Shown in pieces: positions 1 through 9,312 of a DNA stretch of 61,422 nucleotides. Both the position numbers and the translations under genes were made by a program. The stretch comes from Herpetosiphon giganteus. Its GTDB lineage: Bacteria; Chloroflexota; Chloroflexia; Chloroflexales; Herpetosiphonaceae. The notes beneath the pieces were generated by a model. It saw only the letters and a program-made list of their open reading frames with translations, had not been told where the DNA came from and did no database searches. Location of the stretch: the NCBI RefSeq assembly GCF_016907925.1, contig NZ_JAFBCZ010000035.1, forward strand, positions 1-61,422, read 5' to 3'. Each line of letters opens with the position of its first letter. Positions within the stretch are counted from its first letter, which is position 1.

Positions 1-111
1 GCTGGGCAACGACGGTGATGCGGGGCAGACGACTGGGCTTGGAAATGGCCTAACATCTATTGATAGCTATTCCTCAACCTGTCCGCCCTTAAACGCCCAC
101 GGGCGAGTGGG

Positions 112-172
112 AACCACGCGGCCCTTACTCCCCCTCGCCCGCGTTCAGTGGGCGAGGGGCTGGGGGTGAGGG
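112..172. repeat. Right half of the GC-rich palindromic repeat
   Basis: This stretch matches the right half of the ~133-bp double-hairpin repeat seen complete at 6229-6362, 23294-23427, 39050-39181 and 57575-57708. It carries the core ctcgcccgcgttcagtgggc followed by the gaggggctgggggtgaggg end. The left half is missing. The rest of 1-266 holds a short 'cccgatccccaaccccc' low-complexity tract (about 222-262) and no gene I can support. Confidence 0.7.
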
Positions 173-266
173 CATGCTACTTATTCCCAATCTAATGAAC
201 CATTACACATATAGCCGATAGCCTCATCCCTGACCCCCGATCCCCGATCCCCAACCCCCATTCGCC

Positions 267-1181
267 TTACAACCCTGCAAACAAATCGTACTCGTGGCCG
301 TTGGGCGCTGGCACAACGCGGCTAAATTGCTCGCGGCCAAGAAAGCGCTGGCGCAGCAAACGTGGCAATTTAAAGCTCAGCGCCATTTGGCCAAGTTGGC
401 TGCGATGAGCCTGCCAGGCAGCAACTTTTTGGTCAATCACACTTGAGCAATCGACACTGGCGGTTGGCGGATTAACCGCATCCAAAATCTTTACAAAATC
501 AACATCGCCGTTATTGCCACCCTTACGTGGGTCGCGGCCCGAAAGTCGCCATGCTCGCACCATCAATTTAATCATCAAGGGATTAAAGGTCGAGTAATAG
601 AGTTTGCGCGGAGTCCACGTCGGCAAGCCAGCATCAAGTTGTTCGGGCAACCACGAGCCAGCGCCAGCGCGCTCAAAGGCTAAATGGGTCGCATGATGAA
701 TGGCAATATGATCGGGATGGCCATAGCCGCCATATTCATTAAAGGTAATGACAACCTGCGGCTGAATTGCCCGAATTGCAGCGGTTATCTTGGCGGCAAC
801 TGCTTCGACCGGGGCTTGCACCAAAGCTTCGGGGTGCTCGTTGGCGGGCGTGTTCGCCATGCCCGAATCACGATAATTTAAAAAGTGATAGGCGGCCAAA
901 CCCATCGCATTGGCTGCATCGCCCAACTCGGTTGCCCGCAGCGTCGCAATATCGCCGTAGCCATGCAACAAACTTTGGTCAACATCGCCAGCTTCGCCAC
1001 GGGTGGCACAAATATAATGCACACTAACTCCGTGATGGGCATAATAGGCAATCGTGCCAGCATTGCCAAAACTCTCGTCATCGGGATGGGCATAGACAAA
1101 CAATAGGCGGCGGGTCATTGGCGCAGTATTCAGCCAATGCGATTCAATCCCATAAGCGCGTAGATCGCGTGGAAAATGCAT
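267..1181 (-). CDS. PIG-L (LmbE-like) family deacetylase
   Basis: A zinc-dependent N-acetylglucosaminyl-type deacetylase of the PIG-L/LmbE/MshB fold. The metal motif AHPDDE lies near the N-terminus, and GHPDHIAIH in the middle supplies the third ligand. About 304 residues is normal for the family. The frame is open back to 1262, but the ATG at 1181 has a GAGGA sequence at correct spacing, so it is preferred; the next ATG (1118) lacks an SD. Family members act on small-molecule or sugar N-acetyl groups (mycothiol, bacillithiol, glycolipids). The substrate cannot be read from the sequence. It is transcribed divergently from the HD-GYP gene. Confidence 0.87.
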   Translation of the reverse strand: MHFPRDLRAYGIESHWLNTAPMTRRLLFVYAHPDDESFGNAGTIAYYAHHGVSVHYICATRGEAGDVDQSLLHGYGDIATLRATELGDAANAMGLAAYHFLNYRDSGMANTPANEHPEALVQAPVEAVAAKITAAIRAIQPQVVITFNEYGGYGHPDHIAIHHATHLAFERAGAGSWLPEQLDAGLPTWTPRKLYYSTFNPLMIKLMVRAWRLSGRDPRKGGNNGDVDFVKILDAVNPPTASVDCSSVIDQKVAAWQAHRSQLGQMALSFKLPRLLRQRFLGREQFSRVVPAPNGHEYDLFAGL

Positions 1182-1363
1182 GGGAGCGTTCCTCACACAA
1201 ACAATAGGTATGGTCGGACGCTTTGGGCTGTTTGTCAAGAACGTGGCAATATTGGCCTGCAACGTATACCAAGCCTATAGTATACTTAAGCTACGCTGTT
1301 CTCCAACTAACCTAGCTTCGTTCCGGCCCAACATTGCTCAATCACGCTAGTTTCGTTCATTCT

Positions 1364-3754
1364 ATGGTGAGAGTTATGCATTGGCGCTCGTTGATTCCAC
1401 GCACATTAAGCGATGCTCAAGCACGCCAACAGTTATTGCTGGTGATGCTGAGGGGTGTCTTTTTTGTTTTTACGCCCGTTCAAATTCTGTTAAGTTTGAT
1501 GCAGGCAAATATTAGCTGGCCCCGCCTAGCAATTATTGCAGTAGTCAACCTGATCTGCGTTTGGCTCTGGAGTTTGGTCAAACACGACCACCTTGATCTG
1601 GCAGCCAAGCTGTTTGTTGGCTTATTTTGGCTGGTGTTTAGCGGTTTGATGCTCAGCACTGGCGGAATTGCATCGCCTGCGATCATCGCCTATTTTTTCG
1701 TTATTTTTGCTGCCAGCTTTTTGCTCAGTGAACGCGCTAGCTTGCTGGTTGCACTGCTGAGTTTAGGTGTAACTTTAGCTGCCGTGGCGCTCGAAAGCCA
1801 GCAACTGCTGCCAAAGCCATTAATTGTGTACACGCCATTTTCGCGCTGGCTTAGCTATAGTTTTTACTTTGGCTTGATGCTGGTTTTTCAAATTGTCAGT
1901 GGGCGCTTAGTTTATAACGCTTTGCAAAAAGCCCAAACTGAGTTGAGCGAACGCCAACGAATCGAAGCTGAATTACGCCATTCTGAAGCTCAATATCGCC
2001 TGCTTTTCGAAACTACGCCAATCGGGATTGGTATGGCCAAACTCGATGGTACGGTCATCGCAGTCAATCCAACTGGCAGCCACATGCTCGGCTATAGCAA
2101 TGAAGAATTTATGCAATTCAAGCTCGAACAGTTGTATGCTTATCCCAATCAGCGTGCCGACATCATTCAAATGGCCCAACAACACGGCAAAATTCGCGAT
2201 TTTGAAATGGCATTTCGTCATCGCGATGGACATCTGGTGTGGGCCTTGGTCAATGTTGATCTGCAATCGATCAACGATGAGTTGGTGACAATTTCGACCT
2301 TGCGCGACATTACCAGCCAACGCGCCGCCGAACTTGCCCTGCGCACCAACGAAGCGCGCTTTCGCGCAATGTTTGAGCATGCAGCGATTGGCATTGTGTT
2401 AATTGATACCAATGGCGTGGTCTTCCGCGCCAACCCAACCGCCTGCATTTTGCTGAATTTTAGCGAACGCGAGCTGCAACACGAGCCATTTATCAACTTT
2501 ACCCATCCCGATGATCGTGAATTTGAACTGAGCTTAAATCAAGAGTTGCTTGCTGGTCAATGCGATTCGTATCAAATTGAAAAGCGCTTTTTACGCTCCG
2601 ATGGCGGAATTGTTTGGGGTCGTTTGTGTGCTTCGTTGGTGCAAGATAGCGACGATAACCCACTCTTTACCATCGCCATGATCGAAGATCTTAGCTCATA
2701 CAAGGCAACTCGTGAGCAGCTCGACCTGCAAATGCAAACCCTCACCGCGCTCTACTATAGCTCGCAACGATTAACCACCAAGCTCAAAGTCGAAGATCTG
2801 GCCCGCGATGTTGCTGATAGCTGTGTTAATATTTTTGGCGCACAACGAGCTTGGCTCACGCTCAATCAAAGCGATCAACTGCTTGACCACACCAATCACA
2901 ACGAACCCCAACTCCCAAGCATCCAAATTGAAATAGAAGCAGTCGAGCCGCTTGACGACAGTGCTAGCCAAACCATGGCTTTTCCCTTGGTCAGCCACAA
3001 TCACACCTTTGGCATGCTCAATTTGCAAAGCAACCAAGCCAATTTTTTCGAAGCTGAACGCAACGATATGCTGCAAACCTATGCCAGCCAAGTTGCCGCC
3101 GCCTTGGATAATGCGCTGCTCTTCCAGCATTTGCAACAAGTAAATCACGAGGTTACCAGTGCCTACGATATGACGATTGAAGGCTGGTCGCGGGCCTTGG
3201 ATCTGCGCGATCACGAAACCGAAGGCCATACCCAGCGCGTCACGTGGATGACCGAACAGCTCGCAGCGGCTATGGGTAAATTCAGCTCAGAGGAATTAAT
3301 TCATGTGCGGCGCGGCGCGTTGCTCCACGATATTGGCAAAATGGGCGTGCCCGATGCAATTTTGCACAAGCCAGGCCCGCTCGATGATGACGAATGGGTG
3401 ATTATGCGCCGCCATCCAGTCTATGCCTACCAGTTACTCGCACCAATTCTCTATTTGCAAGGCTCGCTCGATATTCCGCATTATCATCATGAACGCTGGG
3501 ATGGCACGGGCTATCCCAAGGGCTTGCAAGCAGAAGCGATTCCCTTGGCGGCGCGGGTTTTTGCTGTGGTCGATGTTTGGGATGCTTTGCGCTCTGATCG
3601 TCCGTATCGCAAAGGCTGGTCGGATCAGCGAATTATGGAATATCTAGCGACTGAATCGGGCAAGCATTTTGATCCAATGGTGGTTGAGGTATTTTTGCAA
3701 TTGCTCAAAACTATGAGCGTTGCCGAGGTGCGCAACCCAGTCAGCGAGCAATGA
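1364..3754 (+). CDS. Membrane PAS-PAS-GAF-HD-GYP signalling protein
   Basis: A likely cyclic-di-GMP phosphodiesterase. Residues ~20-185 hold about five or six hydrophobic segments, an input or anchor module. Two PAS domains follow (~205-325 and ~330-450; the second starts near EARFRAMFEHAAIGIVLID), then a GAF domain (~460-595), then HD-GYP (~600-780). The HD-GYP motifs HDIGK and HHERWDGTGYP are intact, so hydrolase activity is expected. The frame is open from a TTG at 1334. ATGs at 1364 and 1376 are more likely starts, the latter preceded by a weak GGTGAGAG. It ends at a hairpin shared with the convergent operon. The ligands of the sensory domains are unknown. Confidence 0.9.
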   Translation: MVRVMHWRSLIPRTLSDAQARQQLLLVMLRGVFFVFTPVQILLSLMQANISWPRLAIIAVVNLICVWLWSLVKHDHLDLAAKLFVGLFWLVFSGLMLSTGGIASPAIIAYFFVIFAASFLLSERASLLVALLSLGVTLAAVALESQQLLPKPLIVYTPFSRWLSYSFYFGLMLVFQIVSGRLVYNALQKAQTELSERQRIEAELRHSEAQYRLLFETTPIGIGMAKLDGTVIAVNPTGSHMLGYSNEEFMQFKLEQLYAYPNQRADIIQMAQQHGKIRDFEMAFRHRDGHLVWALVNVDLQSINDELVTISTLRDITSQRAAELALRTNEARFRAMFEHAAIGIVLIDTNGVVFRANPTACILLNFSERELQHEPFINFTHPDDREFELSLNQELLAGQCDSYQIEKRFLRSDGGIVWGRLCASLVQDSDDNPLFTIAMIEDLSSYKATREQLDLQMQTLTALYYSSQRLTTKLKVEDLARDVADSCVNIFGAQRAWLTLNQSDQLLDHTNHNEPQLPSIQIEIEAVEPLDDSASQTMAFPLVSHNHTFGMLNLQSNQANFFEAERNDMLQTYASQVAAALDNALLFQHLQQVNHEVTSAYDMTIEGWSRALDLRDHETEGHTQRVTWMTEQLAAAMGKFSSEELIHVRRGALLHDIGKMGVPDAILHKPGPLDDDEWVIMRRHPVYAYQLLAPILYLQGSLDIPHYHHERWDGTGYPKGLQAEAIPLAARVFAVVDVWDALRSDRPYRKGWSDQRIMEYLATESGKHFDPMVVEVFLQLLKTMSVAEVRNPVSEQ

Positions 3755-3756
3755 AA

Positions 3757-3788
3757 AACAGGCGAGCTAGCACGCTAGCCCGCCTGTT
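3757..3788 (-). terminator. Intrinsic terminator for the DUF2089/DUF4097 operon
   Basis: A 15-bp stem starting aacaggcg. In the minus-strand transcript the single non-Watson-Crick pair is a G-U wobble, and a U-run follows (tttttcat). It sits 10 bp after the minus gene and overlaps the end of the convergent plus gene. Confidence 0.85.
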
Positions 3789-3797
3789 GAGCGAATT

Positions 3798-5360
3798 TTA
3801 GCCTAATGCTTCGAGCAAGAGCGCTGCTTCGTCTGCGCTAATCTTGCCACTTTGCACCATCTTCAAAATCGCCAAGCGTTCTTGGGTTTTATCAACCACT
3901 GGAGCTTCAGCTGCTGGAGTTTCAGCTACTTGGGCAACAGGTGCGGCCTGGGCTGCGGCTGCTGCTTGCTCTGGTGTAATCCGCACGGTATCACCGGTGT
4001 AGGCCACGTGTTGGCTTGATGATGAGCCATCATCTTCACTAATCGAGACGCGATGGGGCGCATTTGGCGCTGCTGGGGCTGCTGGAGCATTTGGTGCTGC
4101 TGGTGGCGCTGGCGGGCGTGGCGCATTTGGCCGCGCAACATTTTTCTCGATGTTGCCCAAGGCTTGGCCAATCGCCTCGTAGGCGCGGCTAATGCCTTCA
4201 TCAGCAGCCCGCTTGGCTTGCTCTTTCAAGCGTTCGATCCGCTCAGGGTCGAAGCGATATTCGCGTTCGTTGATGCGTACGCTTACGCGTTCGGCGGCTT
4301 TAGCGGCCCGTTCAGCGGCGCGTTCGGTGGCTTGGCGGGCGCGTTCAGCAGCCTTTTCGCCCTTGCCACCATGCCAATCGCGGCTCATCTCACTAAATTG
4401 AGCAGCAATATCGCGGCCCATCGAGGCTAAGTCGTCGGTGAAATCGCGAATTGCGCGGTTGAAATCGTCGTTCTTCCAATTCCAGTTGCCGCCCCAATTG
4501 CTGCTACCAACACTCTTCGATTGACCAGATGCCGCAGCACCACGAATGCTCAAATCGCCTTGAACATTGACTTCGAGGCGGGCCGAGCCATTGCCCCACG
4601 TCAGGCTAATTGAGCCAGGCTCACGGTCGGCCATCCCCGAAACATCGCCTTGCACAAAGCCGTTGACGGTCAAGTTAGCATCGTCGGCAACTTCCAAAAT
4701 CAGATCGCCACTCGCATTGGCGTGATAGACGTGCTCAGGAGTCCAAACAATCCCCAATTTCAAATCGCCATCAACGTGAATTGGCGCAAGGCTCTTGATT
4801 ATGCCACGCAAGGTTGCATCGCCGCTCACGCGGGTAATTGCCACATCACCAGTAATATCGCTGGTGCTCAAATCGCCATGAATATTGATAATACTAAGGT
4901 TATGCACTTGGCCGATTTTTGCATCGCCATTGACATTTTTGACTACCACAGTATCAGCGTTCTCATAGATTTTGAGATCGCCATCAATGTTGGCGATGGT
5001 AATGTTGGCGCTTTTGGTTAATACCGCATCGCCCTGCACCGAAGCACCTTCGAAGGTTTGCACATCGCGAATATTAAGATCGCCTTCGATTTGGCGGGTG
5101 TGCACTGCCGCAATGCCACTAATATCCAGGTCGCCTTGCACCACTTCTAGGGTCAAGGTTGTGCCATGGGGCAAGCGCAATTCCAAATCATCGGAGCAGC
5201 GCTCGATCGAAAGATGGCCTTCTTGGGCGCGAAAACTAATATCATCTTCAGCAACATCAAACCAAGCTTCGGCCAAATCGTGGGCAATGACCCGTAAGTT
5301 TCCTTCACAAATGCGAACCGCCACGGTTGGATTCGTACCAATATTAATACGTTGTTGCAT
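3798..5360 (-). CDS. DUF4097-like beta-repeat protein with C-terminal SHOCT-like module
   Basis: A 520-residue protein. Residues ~10-285 form a run of short beta repeats of the pattern V-x-GDL-x-I, typical of DUF4097/adhesin-like beta-solenoids. A charged Ala/Arg/Glu-rich amphipathic helix (~320-395, with ERARQATERAAERAAKAAER) follows, then an Ala/Pro linker. The last 30 residues (RLAILKMVQSGKISADEAALLLEAL) form a helical module also present in both upstream neighbours. A good SD (AAGGAG) precedes the ATG. No signal peptide is visible. Similar modules occur in YvlB and LiaX, which respond to cell-envelope stress, so that role is an inference here. It is the last gene of a three-gene operon. 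Confidence 0.75.
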   Translation of the reverse strand: MQQRINIGTNPTVAVRICEGNLRVIAHDLAEAWFDVAEDDISFRAQEGHLSIERCSDDLELRLPHGTTLTLEVVQGDLDISGIAAVHTRQIEGDLNIRDVQTFEGASVQGDAVLTKSANITIANIDGDLKIYENADTVVVKNVNGDAKIGQVHNLSIINIHGDLSTSDITGDVAITRVSGDATLRGIIKSLAPIHVDGDLKLGIVWTPEHVYHANASGDLILEVADDANLTVNGFVQGDVSGMADREPGSISLTWGNGSARLEVNVQGDLSIRGAAASGQSKSVGSSNWGGNWNWKNDDFNRAIRDFTDDLASMGRDIAAQFSEMSRDWHGGKGEKAAERARQATERAAERAAKAAERVSVRINEREYRFDPERIERLKEQAKRAADEGISRAYEAIGQALGNIEKNVARPNAPRPPAPPAAPNAPAAPAAPNAPHRVSISEDDGSSSSQHVAYTGDTVRITPEQAAAAAQAAPVAQVAETPAAEAPVVDKTQERLAILKMVQSGKISADEAALLLEALG

Positions 5361-5372
5361 CGCTCAGACTCC

Positions 5373-5735
5373 TTATTCAACCACAATTTCAATACGTTCG
5401 CCGTCTTCAAGATCTTCCATATCAACGATTTTGCCAGTCATACCGCCGCGAATTGCTTCCAACATTTCGTCAAAGTTAAGCGTCGTATGTTTGTTGGAAG
5501 CAAAGCGTGCACCGAGTTTCAAGCCAATGCTAATCAAGCCAACGGGAATATTGACATTGATTTTGTGATGGTTGGACTTCAAATCGGTGACCCGAATGCG
5601 TACCCATTGAGCACGTTGCGGGCGGGAAATCCGATTGTTTGGCTCCATCACACCAAGCAAACGTGCGCCTTCTTCGGCAGTCAATTGGCCATTTTCAATC
5701 AGGCGCAAAATGCGCATGCGTTCTTCGGTTGCCAT
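5373..5735 (-). CDS. Small SHOCT-like-module protein of the DUF2089 operon
   Basis: A 120-residue protein with the order ATEERMRILRLIENGQLTAEEGARLLGVM (residues ~2-30, the shared helical module), a middle part LKSNHHKINVNIPVGLISIGLKLGARF, and an acidic C-terminus. The SD GGAAGG precedes the ATG. It lies 12 bp upstream of the DUF4097-like gene and 11 bp downstream of the DUF2089 gene, so it is surely co-transcribed. The shared module suggests the three products interact or are read by a common partner. The biochemical function is unknown. Confidence 0.7.
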   Translation of the reverse strand: MATEERMRILRLIENGQLTAEEGARLLGVMEPNNRISRPQRAQWVRIRVTDLKSNHHKINVNIPVGLISIGLKLGARFASNKHTTLNFDEMLEAIRGGMTGKIVDMEDLEDGERIEIVVE

Positions 5736-5746
5736 TGAATACCTTC

Positions 5747-6103
5747 CTAGCCTTGCAGCAGTTTGAGCGCTTCTTCAGCACTCAGTTCGCCGGTTTCGAG
5801 TTGCCGCAACACCTCGCGGGAATCAGGCCGCGAAATTGATGGCGGCGCGCCCAAGGCAGCGGCGATTTCGTCCATACGCATTCGCGCTGTCGTATACGAC
5901 ACATTCAACGAGCCTGCGACTTGGTTGACGTTGCCCCGATGTTGGGCCAAGAGTTCCACAAAGCTGAGTTGTTCGCGGGTCAAACGTCCCAAGCGCCCGA
6001 GCGTAAATTGGCCTTCAATCGCCGTGTTGCAAATTGCACATTCCAACCGAGTGCTGGTGAGTTCGCCCATACAAACTGGACATTGAGTCAAGATAGGATT
6101 CAT
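5747..6103 (-). CDS. DUF2089-type zinc-ribbon/HTH regulator
   Basis: A 118-residue protein. An N-terminal zinc ribbon uses the pairs CPVC and CAIC (residues ~8-30). A helix-turn-helix segment (~45-90, LTREQLSFVELLAQHRGNVNQVA) follows, and a C-terminal helical module LETGELSAEEALKLLQG resembles those of the two downstream genes. This is the DUF2089 layout, predicted to bind DNA. The ATG at 6103 has GAGG five bases upstream. As first gene of the operon it may autoregulate it; this is an inference, and no operator was identified. The 5' flank (6107-6228) is AT-rich and should contain the promoter. Confidence 0.8.
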   Translation of the reverse strand: MNPILTQCPVCMGELTSTRLECAICNTAIEGQFTLGRLGRLTREQLSFVELLAQHRGNVNQVAGSLNVSYTTARMRMDEIAAALGAPPSISRPDSREVLRQLETGELSAEEALKLLQG

Positions 6104-6228
6104 CAATACCTCGCGAAGTATCAGTTCATCTGCGAAAAAGTGTAACCTACATTGATAATAATTGTCAATCTATCTTATATTAATTTTAGATTAGAAAGTT
6201 TTAGCTAAAAAATGGCTGGGATTAAGAT

Positions 6229-6362
6229 CCCCTCACCCCAACCCCTCTCCCGCCCAGCAGGCGAGGGGCTTTAACCGCGTGGTTCTCTCCCAATTCCTTG
6301 GTGCACCACGGATGCTCCTCCTCGCCCGCATTCAGTGGGAGAGAGGGTTGGGAGGTGAGGGA
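6229..6362. repeat. Complete double-hairpin palindromic repeat, copy A
   Basis: Starts ccctcaccccaacccctctc and ends with its near-complement ending gtgaggg. Each half can also fold alone into a GC-rich hairpin. It fills most of the spacer between the divergent DUF2089 operon and dinG. No gene is seen in 6107-6463. Confidence 0.8.
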
Positions 6363-6390
6363 TTGAGCCAAAATGCGACCTTCAATCGAC

Positions 6391-6418
6391 TTGTTTTGAG
6401 GCCTAGAACAGGTATAAT
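6391..6418 (+). promoter_or_regulatory. Candidate promoter of the exo-DinG gene
   Basis: TTGTTT at 6391-6396 and a perfect TATAAT at 6413-6418 are 16 bp apart, 45 bp before the GTG start and just outside repeat copy A. The -35 box is imperfect. Confidence 0.5.
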
Positions 6419-6463
6419 GGCAAAACATTTGAGCGACATCGAGCTTGCTAGCGAGGAGCATCT

Positions 6464-9247
6464 GTGGAACCGATATATATCGCCTTGGACTTGGAAACAA
6501 CTGGCTTAGAACCAGGGCGCGATGAGATTATTGAAGTTGGGGCCGTTAAATTTCGTGGCAACGAGGTTCTCGAAACCTACCAAACCTTGGTCAAACCCAA
6601 ACAGGTGCTACCAATCAAAATTGCTCGTTTAACTGGCATCGATGCTCACGAATTGACCACCGCGCCAAGCTTTAATAGCATTGGTGGCCAAGTAGCCAAA
6701 TTTCTCAAAAGCTATCCAATTATTGGTCATTCGGTTGATGGTGATTTGCGCTTTTTGCAGCAACAAGGGCTAAAAGTCACCCAGCCGCATTACGATACCT
6801 TCGATTTGGCGACCTTGTTGATTCCGCAATTGCCCAATTATTCGCTTTCAACGATTGCCGAACATTTGCAAATTGAGCATCCTGATGCCCACCGCGCTTT
6901 GGCCGATGCCGAAGCGAGCCGCTTGGTGTTTACTGCATTACTCGATAAATTATCCGAATTATCAGCCGCCGAATTGCATAACATCGCTCAAACCACCCAA
7001 AAATTGCAATGGCCGCTGGCTAAATTATTTGGCGAAATTGCCAAACGCCGCGTGCAAACGGTCTGGCAAGCGCCAATTGAATTTCAGCCCAAACCAATCG
7101 TGCGTCCGGTTGCGCTTGAACCAACTGGCAACCAACAATTGCTTGATAGCCAGGCGATTGGTGCGATGTTCGGGGCCGAAGGTGGCTTTAGCCGCATGTT
7201 TCCTGGCTACGAGCCACGCCAACCACAAATCGAAATGACCGTGGCCATCGCCGAAGCGCTCAATCAAGGCGAGACCTTGATGATCGAAGCACCAACTGGC
7301 ACGGGAAAAAGCTTGGCCTACCTCGTGCCCGCCGCCCAATGGGCGCGTCAACGCGGCGAACGAGTGGTCATCTCGACCAACACAATCAATTTGCAAGATC
7401 AGCTGTGCTCCAAAGATATTCCGACCGTACAAGCGCTCTTGGCTGAGCATCCCGACCAAGCACCAGCGTTGCGCGCCGTGCAGCTCAAAGGTCGCAGCAA
7501 CTACCTATGTTTGAAGCGCTACGAAGCCTTTCGCGCACAACCAGACCATAACGAAGATCAAACCCGGGGCTTGTTGAAGCTGCAACTGTGGTTACCATCA
7601 ACCAACAACGGCGACCGTTCAGAGTTAATGCTGATTCAAGGCGAACAGCAGGTTTGGAATAATGTTAATGTTGATCCCGACCAATGTTTGCGCCAACGCT
7701 GCTCGCTCTATAACGAATGTTTCTTCTTCAAGGCGCGCGCCGAGGCCGAAAACGCGCATATTGTGGTCGCCAACCATGCCTTGTTGATGGCCGATGTTAA
7801 ATCGCCTGGCATTTTACCGCGCTACGATCATTTGATTATCGACGAAGCGCATAACCTTGAAGATGTTGCCACCGACCAATTGGGTTTTCGGATTTCGCAG
7901 CACGGCTTGAATGGCTTGCTCAACGATATGCACAGCACAGGCGGCGCACGCTTGGCCAGCGGCGTGCTCAACGAGTGGCCGCAACTCTTCCGTTTGAGCA
8001 CGGTCGACCATAAAGAGCAACGCAAACTCGAAGATATTAGCGCCGATGTGCGCCCGAATGTTGAAAAAGCCCGCGATGCAGCCCAGCAATTGTTCAGCAT
8101 TTTCAACGATATTATGGCCAAAGATCGCAGCGTAACCCAATACGATCCCCAACTTCGCATCACGACCAAAATTCGCCGCCACGCCGAATGGAGCCAAGTT
8201 GAGCAAACATGGGAAAATTTGAGCATTAATTTGCGCAAAATTGGCGATGGTTTTGGCAAACTCCAAGCAATTTTGGATAATCTCGAAGGCCGCGATATTA
8301 ATGGCTACGACGATTTGGTAATGCGGGTCAAGGGCATTGTCAATGCATGCAGCGAATTGCAACGCCAATTTGATTTGGTGATTTATGGCAACGAAGAAAC
8401 TGTGGCCTGGCTCACCGCCGATCAACGTCGCCGCGAATTGTTAGTCCAAGCAGCGCCAATTCATGTTGGGCCATTGCTCACCGAAGATTTATGGATGAAG
8501 AAACGTGCCAATATTTTGGTTTCGGCCACGCTTTCGGTCAGCAATAGCTTCGATTACCCCAAACAGCGCTTGGGCCTAGACGAAGCCACGGCCATGCAGC
8601 TCGATTCGCCATTCGATTACAGCAAATCAACCTTGATCTATTTGCCAACCGATATGCCCGAACCCAATGAGCGCAATTATCAACGCGCCATGGAAGACGC
8701 ATTAATTAATTTATGTAAAGCAACTGGTGGCCGAACCTTAGCCTTGTTCACCGCCAATACCTCGTTGCGCCAAACCTATCATGGCATTAGCGAAAGCCTT
8801 GAGCAAGCAGATATTTCGACCTTGGCGCAAGGTATGGATGGCTCACGGCGCTCGTTGATCCAGCGCTTCAAATCTGACCCACGCACGGTTTTGCTGGGCA
8901 CGGCCTCGTTTTGGGAAGGCGTTGATGTGGTTGGCGATGCCTTGAGCGTGTTGGTGATTACCAAATTGCCCTTCAGCGTGCCCAACGACCCAGTGTTTTC
9001 GGCGCGTTCCGAGGGCTTCGACGATGCCTTTGCAGAATACTCAGTGCCGCAAGCGATTTTGCGCTTCAAACAAGGGTTTGGCCGCCTCATTCGCTCCAAA
9101 GATGATCGCGGGATTGTGGTGGTGCTTGATCGGCGCTTGCTCAGCAAAAATTATGGCCGCCAGTTCCTTGAATCATTGCCCGCGTGCACCGTGCAGCGCA
9201 AGCCACTCTCTGAGCTAGCAACAACTGCGGCCCGCTGGCTGGTGTAG
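6464..9247 (+). CDS. dinG: DnaQ-type exonuclease fused to DinG-family helicase
   Basis: A 927-residue protein. Residues 1-165 form a DEDD 3'-5' exonuclease domain (LDLETTG, GHSVDGDLRFL, HRALADAEA). An XPD/DinG superfamily 2 helicase follows, with Walker A APTGTGKS near residue 275 and DEAH near 460. Four cysteines (YLC, then C-x4-C-x5-C in DQCLRQRCSLYNEC) match the iron-sulfur spacing of E. coli DinG. C-terminal motifs include GTASFWEGVDVVG and GFGRLIRS. It starts at GTG 6464 with GAGGAG seven bases upstream. It probably unwinds and trims DNA during repair or replication-fork rescue. Exo-fused DinG is common in Firmicutes; the retained cysteines are notable. Confidence 0.93.
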   Translation: MEPIYIALDLETTGLEPGRDEIIEVGAVKFRGNEVLETYQTLVKPKQVLPIKIARLTGIDAHELTTAPSFNSIGGQVAKFLKSYPIIGHSVDGDLRFLQQQGLKVTQPHYDTFDLATLLIPQLPNYSLSTIAEHLQIEHPDAHRALADAEASRLVFTALLDKLSELSAAELHNIAQTTQKLQWPLAKLFGEIAKRRVQTVWQAPIEFQPKPIVRPVALEPTGNQQLLDSQAIGAMFGAEGGFSRMFPGYEPRQPQIEMTVAIAEALNQGETLMIEAPTGTGKSLAYLVPAAQWARQRGERVVISTNTINLQDQLCSKDIPTVQALLAEHPDQAPALRAVQLKGRSNYLCLKRYEAFRAQPDHNEDQTRGLLKLQLWLPSTNNGDRSELMLIQGEQQVWNNVNVDPDQCLRQRCSLYNECFFFKARAEAENAHIVVANHALLMADVKSPGILPRYDHLIIDEAHNLEDVATDQLGFRISQHGLNGLLNDMHSTGGARLASGVLNEWPQLFRLSTVDHKEQRKLEDISADVRPNVEKARDAAQQLFSIFNDIMAKDRSVTQYDPQLRITTKIRRHAEWSQVEQTWENLSINLRKIGDGFGKLQAILDNLEGRDINGYDDLVMRVKGIVNACSELQRQFDLVIYGNEETVAWLTADQRRRELLVQAAPIHVGPLLTEDLWMKKRANILVSATLSVSNSFDYPKQRLGLDEATAMQLDSPFDYSKSTLIYLPTDMPEPNERNYQRAMEDALINLCKATGGRTLALFTANTSLRQTYHGISESLEQADISTLAQGMDGSRRSLIQRFKSDPRTVLLGTASFWEGVDVVGDALSVLVITKLPFSVPNDPVFSARSEGFDDAFAEYSVPQAILRFKQGFGRLIRSKDDRGIVVVLDRRLLSKNYGRQFLESLPACTVQRKPLSELATTAARWLV

Positions 9248-9261
9248 ATTTCAATGCAAGC

Positions 9262-9302
9262 AAAAATGCTGCTGAATGTTTGTGCATTCAGCAGCATTTT
9301 TT
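9262..9302. terminator. Bidirectional intrinsic terminator
   Basis: The perfect stem aatgctgctgaatg/cattcagcagcatt has an A-run before and a T-run after. It lies between the convergent dinG and penicillin-binding protein genes and can serve both. Confidence 0.9.
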
Positions 9303-9312
9303 AGTTAAAAAC

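Noticed and set aside
3-53. 16 codons open from the left edge ending in TAA (could be a gene end)
   Set aside because: Too short to tell from chance; no recognisable motif.
4053-4430. Plus-strand ORF of 125 codons
   Set aside because: Shadow of the DUF4097-like gene's Ala/Arg-rich helix on the other strand; no SD or family.
7814-8425. 203-codon minus-strand ORF
   Set aside because: Antisense shadow of the dinG helicase domain.
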